From: Antedon mediterranea
Taxonomy: Eukaryota > Echinodermata > Crinoidea > Comatulida > Antedonidae
NCBI RefSeq assembly: GCF_964355755.1
Contig: NC_092675.1
Coordinates: 7,970,312 to 8,034,311, forward strand
Length of the DNA: 64,000 bases
Direction: 5' to 3'
A model generated the notes under the pieces. That model did not search any database and was not told where the DNA came from. It worked only from the letters and a program-made list of their open reading frames with translations. Shown here piece by piece: positions 22,574-32,523 of this stretch. Every line of letters starts with the position of its first letter. Position 1 is the first letter of the stretch. The position numbers and the translations under genes were made by a program.

Positions 22574-23480
22574 ATGTACGTAATGACAAGTATTGGATCG
22601 CCCCAGGGTTGCGTCCTCTCTCATCTCCTGTATATTATATACACGGATGACTGTCGCAGCAAACAGGACAATAGTCATCTTGTCAAATTTGCTGACGACA
22701 CTGTCTTGCTGTCTCTCCTTAAAAATTCACAGGACGGTCATGGTCCCGCATTAGATGGTTTTATCTAATTTTATGGAAACTCCTACTTGGAACTCAATGT
22801 GACCAAAACCAAGGAGATGATTGTAGATTTTAGGAAGGAGAAATGACGCAGCCCTCTGGTATCCCTCATAAATGACGAACCAGTGATATTGTCCATTCCT
22901 AAATACCTAGGTACTATATTTTGAGGACAATCTCAGCTGGGAATTAAATACAGAGGCAATAGTAAAGAAAGGACACCATAGACTTTATCTGTTAAGGAAG
23001 CTGAACCATTTTAATGTCGATAAAGTAATTCTCAGGTTTTTTTATAATTCCTTTATTGAGAACGTTTTAACTGTTTTCCTTTATATGCTGGTTTTTTAGT
23101 CTTAATAGGGTCAAAGAGAGAAACTCACTACAAAGAATTGTTAATTTAAGTTCTAAATTAATAGGTTGTCAACTTCGTAGCTTGTCTTCCTTCTGTGACA
23201 TGCAAACTCTAGAAAAAAATAGAGCTATTCTAAAAAATGTTAACCATGCCTTGTTCAGTGATTTCGAGCTCATGCCTCATGGGCGTCGCTTTCGATGCCC
23301 GGCATGTAGAACAAACCGGAAAAGAAATTCTTTTTTGCCAGTTGCCATCCGACTCTTAATTTCTTGAACTTTGACTCTTGTTATATTGTACTGTGTATTG
23401 TGATATTTTTGTATATTTTGTAAGATCATTTTAATCCAGAACTTTTTATTTGAATTGCCCCGTGTGGGATGATATTCTTT
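22574..23480 (+). pseudogene. Non-LTR retrotransposon (LINE) reverse-transcriptase remnant
   Basis: A broken frame keeps the C-terminal half of a LINE reverse transcriptase. GSPQGCVLSHLLYIIYTDDC and VKFADDTVLLSLL (catalytic motif with the second Asp of the FADD box) lie at about 22590-22710, followed by ELNVTKTKEM and DFRKEK with stops and frameshifts. The thumb and C-terminal part is recognisable at about 22900-23366, ending in a FELMPHGRRFRCP segment and a stop at 23365-23367. The 3' UTR includes a TTGCCCCGTGTGGGATGAT segment near 23454, like the 3' ends of CR1/L2/Rex-type elements. The 5' half is missing. It probably inserted into the surrounding long-TIR element. Confidence 0.8.
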
Positions 23481-23489
23481 AATCCTTCA

Positions 23490-25190
23490 AATAGAAATGG
23501 ACTCACAACTATGTCATCAGTATCACTTTCTTGTTCGGGTATTAGTACAGTGCAATGCCATTGCATTCATCACATGTAGTTCTAGTTACCCCTGAATGCT
23601 TCAAGGAGATACTCAGGTGCTGGCTTTAAGTCTGTGTGTAGAGAAACCATGTTTCCATCATCTGATCTTCCATCCCCAGTCCTCGGTACACATATCAACC
23701 CCACTCCATTGCTAAAAGATAACTTGAACTTGAACATGATGTTAAGTACCTTGGTTGTGGTACGACTATGAAGTTGGCGATATGCGAGGTTGTACTTGTA
23801 GATGGGATGGAGTCAAAGGCATTCCACGCTGTCCAGGTCGTCCATTGTACAGACACACTAAATCATTTTCTCTAGCAACCACAATGTCATCCTTTGTATC
23901 TTGTTTGCATCTGAAGACTACAGCATAATGTCAGAAATAAGTGCAATGACAAGCTTTTTTTAGAGCCACTTGTTTTCCAATTCCGAAAACTCTGGATGTT
24001 GTGTCACCAGTATCGCATGAGCAAACAGAAGGTTATCACAGATGTCTCTAAAAAGTCATCGGATACAGATGTTTTCCTGTTTGCTGATTCAATGGTTTTT
24101 TTGTACTATCCGAAATAACATCTGCATCAGCAGCTGCATTCACTCATTGCCATGTTGTTCAATTACTAGTTACGAAGATTTATAAATTGTTGTTTGTTAC
24201 AGAAAGTGATCCTATTTTGTGGAACATGTCACTGGTAAAATGTACAGGGACACTACCACATGACCCGCCTTACCATGTGCGCCGTCTTTGGCGCTTTCAT
24301 AATCATCAAAGACTATGATGGCAGAGCAATATTTTTTACAGATCGCATCATAAGTCTCTACACTATTCCATGGAATGCTGTGAAGTAGAGTACTACCATC
24401 TAAAATGTAGGCTTACTGGACAGCATTCTGTGAGTTGGATGTGTTAGACTATTCATAAGAAGTTGTTTCCACATGGCATCATGTTGGTTTATTAGCTGAA
24501 AGTATTGTAAGTTGGTAGTTTCAAAAAGTGCTGGTGGATAACAAAGTTCATGTTCAAAAACTTCCTTGTTGTCACCTCGAGTCTCCTCTGGAACTGTAGG
24601 ATCTATGCACACATATTTGCCTGTATGTACTTTATTGCCAGGATCTTGAATACATTGCAAGACTTTCTGGCCTAACATCCTTCCAAAATATTCAATGCTT
24701 AATACCGCATTGCCAATATTCCGAGTCACCTGCAGTAACTCCCATGTCAATGGTATGAAGTCTCTGAGTCGTAACCAAATGGATTTTTCAATTGCCATTG
24801 TGTTCCTGACGTGTGGCCACAAGGTCTTATGTTGGCCGCTGTTGGAGTAACGCCCTGATACTATTGCAAAGGCATTACATACAGCGCAGATTTGGTCTGA
24901 ATGTACTCATTCCTAAATCTCTTGTCAAACCTGGTTTTCTTTGAGGCTTCTCATAGAAACCTTTTCAATCACCAGGTCTGTTGACAATCCAGCCCAGATG
25001 GTTCCGAATGTCATACAACATGGAGGTCATTGTCAAACTGCTGTTGAACATCTTTGTATTTCTACTGGTTAAAAAATCGTTAAAATACTTATACGTCCCA
25101 ATATAAATAGTGTAACCATGGCAACACAAATGCCATCTGGAAAAAATGGAATGTAGATCATCGAGAAGTAACAGGAACGGAGATGTCACT
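23490..25190 (-). pseudogene. Decayed gene of a multi-copy animal family with a putative PIN/FEN-like nuclease domain
   Basis: On the minus strand three open blocks separated by stops and frameshifts read as one ancestral protein. Block one (25189-24965) contains MTSMLYDIRNHLGW. Block two (24822-24400) contains MWPHVRNTMAIEKSIWLRL and a segment ending MLSSKPTF. Block three (about 24400-23750) is heavily broken, with VFDDYESAKDGAHGKAGHV, NAAADADVI and a GDTTSRVFGIGK motif. From memory of the family, intact members read roughly VFDGY...ADGDAD...GDDTDLLVLL...GCDTTSRLFGIGK, an acidic-residue pattern that resembles PIN/5'-nuclease domains. That domain call is an inference. Cnidarian, molluscan and echinoderm genomes hold many copies. 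Here it lies wholly between long inverted repeats. Confidence 0.5.
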
Positions 25191-26584
25191 CATCTGCATC
25201 TTGAGCTGGTCATGTGTATCGCTTTGGACTGAAATGTTCACCCCATGGGTATCCCTGTGTATATACCATTGTTGTTTACAGCGAAAACAACATTTTTAGC
25301 CAAAATTGAAACATTTTGTTGTGTTTTTCCGCAAAAATGACATGCTAAATAAAATGTTATGACTATAAGTTTGATATCACTGAATAGGAAATTTAATAAG
25401 CTTTCGGATGATATAAATCACACTTGTATATAATGTATTTCAAATGGTTAAATATATGTAATTAATGGGGCATATTAATTTTGACTTAAAATGACCTTTA
25501 TTGACCTCTGACCCCTTGACCCAATGCTTGGATTTTCGGTGACTTTTAGTATGTCGTTCTACACTTTATATGGAATTCAAAAATACTTGCTTTGTTACTA
25601 TTGCAATTTGTGGTGGGTATATCATTAGATTGACTGGACTATCACGTATGTATGGCCTACCTAATTAATACATTGAGTACATACACAACTACTCGTCGAT
25701 TTGGAATTATTTCTTTAAAAATACAATCTTTATTGAAATCAACAATACGCTGAGAACAGACTTAAAATTGTGATTGATTTGTGTCAGGGTAGCAAAGTAC
25801 TGCACGTGCGCACCTCAATTATGTTGCGCGTGCGTTGTGTGTCTATAAAAACTGATCAGGGAGGTATATAAATATAGACTGATAGACCTAGAGTGTTTCA
25901 TTTAATAATAATTATAAGTTCAAACGACGGGCTTACGATTGACAGGAAGGCAGATTTCCTACTGGCCGTCATGCCCTGCCACTTAAACCTGTAGAAGAAA
26001 TTATGCATCGGAAAATATCCCACACATGAGCCTAAAAAATGTAAAGACATATGTTATGTTTAGCAGAAAATACTTACAATACGTTATGGTATTGCACAAC
26101 TGGTCATCAAAGATGTACACAATATGTGCGTTTAATCTGCCCAATGACAAATCGAGGTCGTAGAGAGTTAATAAAAGCTATTATATAGTTTTAAACTTGT
26201 TTACGTTTTACAAAACACACTGGTAATGAATAAATTGCATGCAGACTTAACGTGGACATTGTCCGAGTATCAATTGGTCAGTATGAATGACCAATCATTT
26301 TAGTGAAATCGTTGTTCCTAGGGAAAACTTTAGTGAAACAAACGTTTAAAATAAATGTAAATAAAGATCTTCAGTGGGCCTGTCGAAGGTAACATTGGTA
26401 AATGTAGAGTGTTTACTTTGTGTTTCTATCAATTTATACACATGTATTATTAGAGCCCCTATCAACTTTTTGTTTGATTGATTTTCCTTTCTTTGTTCAT
26501 TTATTGTGAGTGGAGTGGTACAGTATGTGACGTGTCTAAAATAAGTCGGCTTAATGGCTTTGAAGAAAAAGCGCACCTGTAATA

Positions 26585-26810
26585 CTTAAGCGTGGTTCCC
26601 ACTAGAAACGCAACGCAACGTAACGCAACGACGTATTGACGCAAAGTGCTGTATTGCGTAATCACAAGTGGGAACCGACGATGCAACATTGCTGCAAACG
26701 TCGCAGGTTTGATTTCACGCAGGCGGGGGCAAACACAATTATTGGAAGGGAATTTTCTTACGTTGCGTAGATTGCGTTACGTTGCGTCGCTAGTGGGAAC
26801 CAAGCTTTAG
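26585..26810. mobile_element. Fold-back MITE family A, copy 4 (long variant)
   Basis: It begins CTTAAGCGTGGTTCCCACTA and ends GTCGCTAGTGGGAACCAAGCTTTAG. The subterminal parts are runs of CAACGCAACGTAACG and its complement, and an internal CACAAGTGGGAACC looks like a nested extra terminus. It is longer (226 bp) than the other copies. Confidence 0.8.
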
Positions 26811-29800
26811 TAATTCCACATTTAATGACATTAGATGGACCACACAATGGATTCTATTCATATATAATCCATGACCACATTAAGAAACGCATATTTGTGT
26901 AAAACCTAGAGATCGCTATAGGTAAAACCAGAATGGTCAAAGTGTCAGAAACCTCAATGGTCAAAGTGTCAAAGACTGTCAATCTGTTATCTATTACGGT
27001 GAAAGGACCGGAAGAGTTACGTAACCTTCTTCTACATCTTGATGTTTCGTCCGGAAACTCGGTGTGGTTACTGCGCAGACGCAGTAGTTATGGGGAACCT
27101 AGATTTTATGAATTTTAATCACTTTTTTGATGTGGTTGATTTTCCTTTTGTTTTTGTATGACTTTTTCGTGTTTGATTGTTTTTTGCATAAATTTGTATT
27201 ACTATAACGTATTGATATTTTTCTATGTTAATGTTTTGATGTTTTTGTGTACTTTTTATACTGATTTTATGTAAATGCAATACTTCTTCTGCTGCTTTTT
27301 GTATATATGTTTTTTTATACCGAAATAAATAAATAAATAAATAAATAAATAGATGTACTTACTGTAATCAATTTTAACGTATATAGCCATCGTTGCAATT
27401 AATATAGCTTGTTTCTCTTTAAATTATTTATTGTTTTTAATAACCACTCATTAGAGATTGCAAATTGAAAGTGCTGTGACTTAGTTATGGGAGTGAAATG
27501 AAAATAAAGATTTCTTTTAAATACGATGTATATTGTAGTTTCGATTGTACAGTAGAGTCGAACAAAGTAATATTATAAAAAAAAGATGGTACCGGATAAT
27601 GAATTTGAGAACATACATTTTCAATAAAACTTTAATACAAAAACAGAAAATATTTAATTATTATCTTAATTTATTTTGGGGGCCGGATCGAACATTTCTA
27701 TAGACTTAAGATTTATTCTTCTATTTTATTAGTTGTATTTTATCATGAAGATTATATTAAACATTCCAAAGTTTTCTAAATATATGATTATAAAAACAAC
27801 GTACGTAAAAGCAATAATAGATTAGAAACCGGAGAAACAATCCATATACATGGATGATGCAGTCGCGTGCTCAAGTTAGTGCTTACCGACCAACCGACCA
27901 ACCAACCGACCGACATAGTGAGCTGTAGAGTCGCGTGCAAACTGTATTCCGGTAGTATAACGTAGGCCTACAGAGTGCCTAATTGACTGTGTCTGTAATT
28001 AAGAAATACAGTGCTGCGGTATCTCATCAAATATAGTTGTGCAATAATCTTGAGTCATATCTATATTCTGAAATGAGAATATAATAACATTACGACTTTC
28101 GTTGCTTGTTTCGATTTCATCAGGTGTGTTTAATACAAAGCTAAAAACAGCAGTGAAAGCATTAAACACATAATTATTTGAAAGCAAGAGTATGGATAAT
28201 TGGTTATGTTCATATTATCTGTAAATCAGAGAAAACAATATTATTTAGAAGAGTTGTTTGTTTGTTTGCAGGCCTGTATTTAGAAAAAAAATTTTATTGA
28301 CATAGTACAATTAATGAGAAAAACATCAATATATCTTTCAATCCCTTTTAATTAATTCTGGGGACTTTGTTTGCCCGTTTGCCAAATCACTGAGTAGTAT
28401 AGGCCTACAAACAATGGTTTAATTATATTCACAATAAAAGAGGCCACCTTGTAAGCCTATTAAAATAGTAGGGACTTGCCATGGAGTTACCGAAACTGAT
28501 ACAATTATAGATAAGATCTTAGCTGTTTAATTTCTAAGTACTTATAATGAAGAAATGCGGTAATTACCATTATGAAACGTTTTGTTTTTATTGTCAACCT
28601 GTCGGTTTGTCTGTTTGACGTCACAGCTTTCTTCTAGCTTTCAGTCAGAAATGATTAACTAACAAAGATCAGTCAAAACGTAAATGATTAAAACTCTTTT
28701 TTTGGGAGGTTTCAACATTAATCTGTAGCCTATTTGAAATGTCTGAGTTCTAAATTAATACCCGTCAACCTAAATATTTAAGTCCATATATTCTCCAGAA
28801 GACGTTTGTAGCAACCATTTGAAACACCGCAAACCTATTAATACTAGATTAGGCCTATTTTAGCCTAGAAATAATATTCAAGTAACATTCAAGTAAACAC
28901 ATGTACACCATCTCAGTCATATGACTTTATAAAATCACTAATTGATTCCGATAAGAAATTTTAAATGTCAAAACTCATAAGCTCGCTCATTTATCATAGT
29001 TGTTTCCTCATGTCGAATTCCCAATTATGTTTTTTTGACGTTATGTAAAATTGTGTTAAACTAAATACTTAAAGCTCAGGTACAGGCATGACTTTTAAAC
29101 ATAATATCTGGTTAATTGTACATAAATCAAATATTTGTAATAGAAATATAGAAGAAAAAACATTAATTTCCCTTAAAATGGTCAAATACAAAATTTGGTA
29201 AAATTCTGCTATAGAGGCCCTAAAACCAGGAAGACTTTTTAGTGATTTTGCTGTGTAATTTTATCTATCCCCCCCCCCCCCCCCACTGATATAAGAAAGT
29301 GCTTATTTGCAACAGGCTCGTGTAACACAAATACAATCCTAAAAATTATGAAACATAGTGGAAACTATATATCGATAATTATTGGAATGTATGATCAATA
29401 GAAATGTTTTGCCCGCACCTGGCCTTTAACACAAACACCCTTCCGTGATACTCGTAATCAGAAGCTGGCGCTTTCCATGATATGAAAGAGAGGCATGTTT
29501 TAACACTATAAACACCTATTATAGGGGACACTTTTCAACATACCATATTAAGGGGATTTGTTGGCCTAGAAAGACTTTTCACCTCGATAGGTTTTTTTAC
29601 TGTAATTCCTGTGTTGTATGTAATACCATGTCCCGTCAACCATGTACTCTTTTTTGCTTGCATGAGCCCTAGCATTACTATGGAGTAATCACATCCTAAT
29701 ATTGTTATATGAATATGATACTGCACCACTCAAACATACTTAAGTAGGTCTACAGTCAATTAATGTTACACTAGAGTCTGTTGTGACCAACATTACGACT

Positions 29801-30102
29801 TCAATTTCCTAGTTTTCCTTCCTTCCTTATTTCCCAGTCACATTGAGGACCTGTATCTGATAATTACTTAACCACCCGATTCTCGTATAGGCCTACAGGC
29901 ATTATCTGTCATATGCAAATTCTTAGTGTAATGCAATGTCACATATGTATCACATGGCGCCTGTATTATGTTAATTAATATAATTAATATGCATACTTAT
30001 AGCCTATGATACAGGCATTGCGATAACAAATATCTACATAATTTACCTATGATAGAAACTGTGCCAATTTTATATACAGTACCAACAACCGGCTAGTCTC
30101 AT

Positions 30103-30253
30103 ACTTAAGCTTGGTTCCCACTAGGACGCAAGGACGTGAGTGATTTGACCAATCTCAAGCAATGGATTATTCGAAAAATCGCGTGTGATTGGTCAACTCG
30201 CTTGCGTTGCGTCTACGTCCCTGCGTTACGTCCTAGTGAGAACCAGGCTTTAA
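30103..30253. mobile_element. Fold-back MITE family A, copy 5 (best preserved)
   Basis: It begins ACTTAAGCTTGGTTCCCACT and ends CCTAGTGAGAACCAGGCTTTAAT. The arms GGACGCAAGGACG and CGTCCCTGCGTTACGTCC pair, as do TTTGACCAATCTCAAGC and the reverse of GTGATTGGTCAACTCG. It works as the family reference. Confidence 0.85.
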
Positions 30254-30699
30254 TATAGTTAATTGTTGTTATACTTATTGGCATAATTGTGATCAACATT
30301 ATTGTTTCAATTTGTTTTAATTACACATTAACAATATCAGTGTTGTTTATCACCGTTTACTATTGTACAATAGACCAGAGGATATGATTTCCTTGTATCT
30401 GAACGTATGGGATTGTTCAATATTGACTCAACATCTTTACTGCTCATTATCTGTCGGGTTTCTTACGTATGTCTAATACCAACTTAGTATTTCGAGACAG
30501 GTCACTTGGTTTCATAATGTTGAGCGAGACGTGAGACATTCTAAAATAATGGAACATTCGGACATATAGATGAACATTCGAACTCACTCCGCACTATTCA
30601 TGGATGATATTGAACTACTCAATGGTGGCGCTGTGCAGTAAAAACGTATCCTCAATCAGTGGTACTTTCCTAGTGACAACAATATAGGTCCATGGCCAT

Positions 30700-30862
30700 A
30701 TAACAAAGTTCGTTTGTTGAAAGAATCAACCAAGAACCAAGGATGGCCATTGTATCTACACTTAAAAGTATTTTCTGTCAGTCCAACATATGTTTCAACT
30801 TTGTTAGTGTCATTTCTTGTGACAGTGGCCTGGTATACTACACCACTTGTTTAGCATTTCCC
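30700..30862 (-). pseudogene. GIY-YIG endonuclease remnant of a Penelope-like retroelement
   Basis: The minus strand translates as VVYQATVTRNDTNKVETYVG, followed by LTENTFKCRYNGH and, after a frame disturbance, SFNKRT. That is the start of a GIY-YIG domain in the form attached to Penelope-like reverse transcriptases (VVY ~20 residues YVG, then FK-x-RY-x-H). A stop lies just upstream, and no reverse transcriptase is seen nearby. It is a 5'-truncated, inactive copy. Confidence 0.6.
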
Positions 30863-31408
30863 ATCTAAAAGGCAAATCAAATACAAATATATAAACTGAA
30901 AGATACACAAATTATGATAAATAAGTTAACAAACGTTTCATAACTAAATAACTTTTTTATTAAACATGCAATATATTTTGGAGGGGGCGCTGCTCCATGC
31001 TGTGAAATGGCGTCGCCCAGTTTGACCTTTTAACCCTGTACTTCCGATACTGTTTTGAATGCAAATTGAAGAACAGGAGATTCTTGTGTTATAAGTTCTT
31101 TGGTATCAATGCAATAGAATCAGATTTGAGAATGGGTCTCCAAATATTGTCGATAATCGAATTAATGGTCTTGTTGGGCCTATCCCCAATTTTATTTTAA
31201 TACGAATTAATTCTCACAATTAAAATCGAATTACCATAACATTTTCAAATCTATTGGCATACAATATTTATTCATTGGTCAAAAATAAATAAAATTATTA
31301 GATTAACTTTCTCAGGGACAGATTTACAAGGAGCGCTAATATAGTTTAAGAAGGCGGTCGTTATAGTTCACTCTTTCTGTTGCATTGTTTTGATTCTCTC
31401 AATCTCTT

Positions 31409-31508
31409 ATGCTTGATTCCCACTAGAGAAGCAACGTTTGTGATTGGTCAACACACTTGTGTTGCGTTTACGTCCTTGCGTTGCGTCCTAACGGGAACCA
31501 AGCTTTAC
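31409..31508. mobile_element. Fold-back MITE family A, copy 6 (internally deleted)
   Basis: It begins ATGCTTGATTCCCACTAGAG and ends GCGTCCTAACGGGAACCAAGCTTTA. The core GTGATTGGTCAACACACTTG is kept, while the left arm is shortened. Confidence 0.75.
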
Positions 31509-31809
31509 CAGTAGGCCTACGTATCCACATAATGATTTAAATACAAAGTTATATAATTAGAATATTGGATATTCATTAATTTATTGTAGCTATAAGTGTA
31601 GTGGGTACATCTACCCCATGAATCCGCCCCTCTCTGTATTAACAACTTGTATAATCTACGTACCGAGTTTTGAACTGTGAAACCTACACCAATTAGTTGG
31701 TTAATTGATCATTTTATTTTAGAATAACAAAATTCCATATCAAAAAAAAAAAAAGAAAAAAGGAAGATCACACTAAAATAGTATTTTCTCCCATTTAGTG
31801 AATAGATAA

Positions 31810-31955
31810 GAGCTTGGTTTACATTAGCATGACTCAACGTAAGCTGCGAAGTATGCGAATTGACCAGTCAAAAGCGATGGATTATTCTTCGCTTACGACT
31901 GGTCAATTCGCTTGCGTTGCGGCTTCGTCCTTATAATTATTTGCGTCCTATAATG
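31810..31955. mobile_element. Fold-back MITE family A, copy 7
   Basis: It begins GAGCTTGGTTTACATTAGCA. The core GACCAGTCAAAAGCGATGGA and the reverse arm CGACTGGTCAATTCGCTTGC are well matched. The right terminus is diverged (GCGTCCTATAATGAC). Confidence 0.7.
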
Positions 31956-32508
31956 ACTGCCTGTAGTAAAAATGGATATGTTAAAACCAATTAATTTTAT
32001 CACTGAATAATTTCCAATAAAATAATTCGAGTGTAACTCCAAATAAAAGAGACAGAACACATTTTTATCCCATTGTTTTGATTTGTCGACTTGAAATTGA
32101 CTAATACCGTATAGCTTAAGACTTTCAATGAACTGACCGACCAATCAATGGTTTTTTAAGTTAAACTTATAAACCTCGATTTAGTAGATCATTTTAAACT
32201 TCAGTATGTTATAAGTGGATACGTCTTAATATCATTTCAAATGTAAACCGCATTACTAAACCGGTTTCTTCAAATGCATTATCAATATTGTTATATCAAA
32301 GTAATTTTGCCTCGTATTAATACGTGTGACGAGGAATCTAATTGTGTTTCAGTTCCGATTTACGACTTATTGCTATTATATGAGAAACCGCCAAGTAGAA
32401 TTAAGCCTTTGATAGATAGATAACCCGGTGTTTTCGGAACAAGTCACCGACAAAAGTTGGCCGGATTGTGATTTTCACATCAAGCCAGTAATTACGGTTT
32501 GTCTGAGA

Positions 32509-32523
32509 ATGTGCCAAACATGA
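32509..32523 (+). promoter_or_regulatory. Four-codon upstream ORF overlapping the Ig-receptor start
   Basis: An ATG at 32509 opens a four-codon frame that stops at TGA 32521-32523. The stop overlaps the main start at 32520 as ATGA. If the transcript includes this leader, translation of the receptor would depend on leaky scanning or on termination-reinitiation. This assumes the 5' UTR is unspliced here. Confidence 0.5.

Larger units (their letters stand above)
21265..25642. mobile_element. 4.4-kb element with long terminal inverted repeats
   Basis: The left end (21265 to about 21398) and the reverse complement of the right end (25642 to about 25515) align over about 130 bp. Both start ATAGTCCAGTCAATCTA, continue through CCCACCACAAATTGCAATAG and end in AAAAGTCACCGAAAAT, with one 9-bp indel and scattered changes. 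The left subterminal region has three tandem units of about 365 bp. The right subterminal region shares the AGGTCAAAAGGTCATTGACC-type motif. Inside are a decayed LINE and a decayed minus-strand gene. No clear target-site duplication is visible and no intact transposase is present. The superfamily is unresolved. Confidence 0.65.
25643..32508. other. Gene-poor region between TRIM-NHL and Ig-receptor genes
   Basis: No intact gene is recognised. It contains four family A MITEs, a Penelope-type GIY-YIG fragment, a poly-C run (about 29270-29284), an (AATA)n run at 27322-27350, and a short open frame at 26933-27118 followed by an AT-rich tail. That last segment could be a decayed retroelement 3' end, but shows no domain I can name. 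Confidence 0.45.

Noticed and set aside
27999-28187. Minus-strand frame of 62 codons
   Set aside because: Begins at a TTG, has no domain and no convincing flanking exons.
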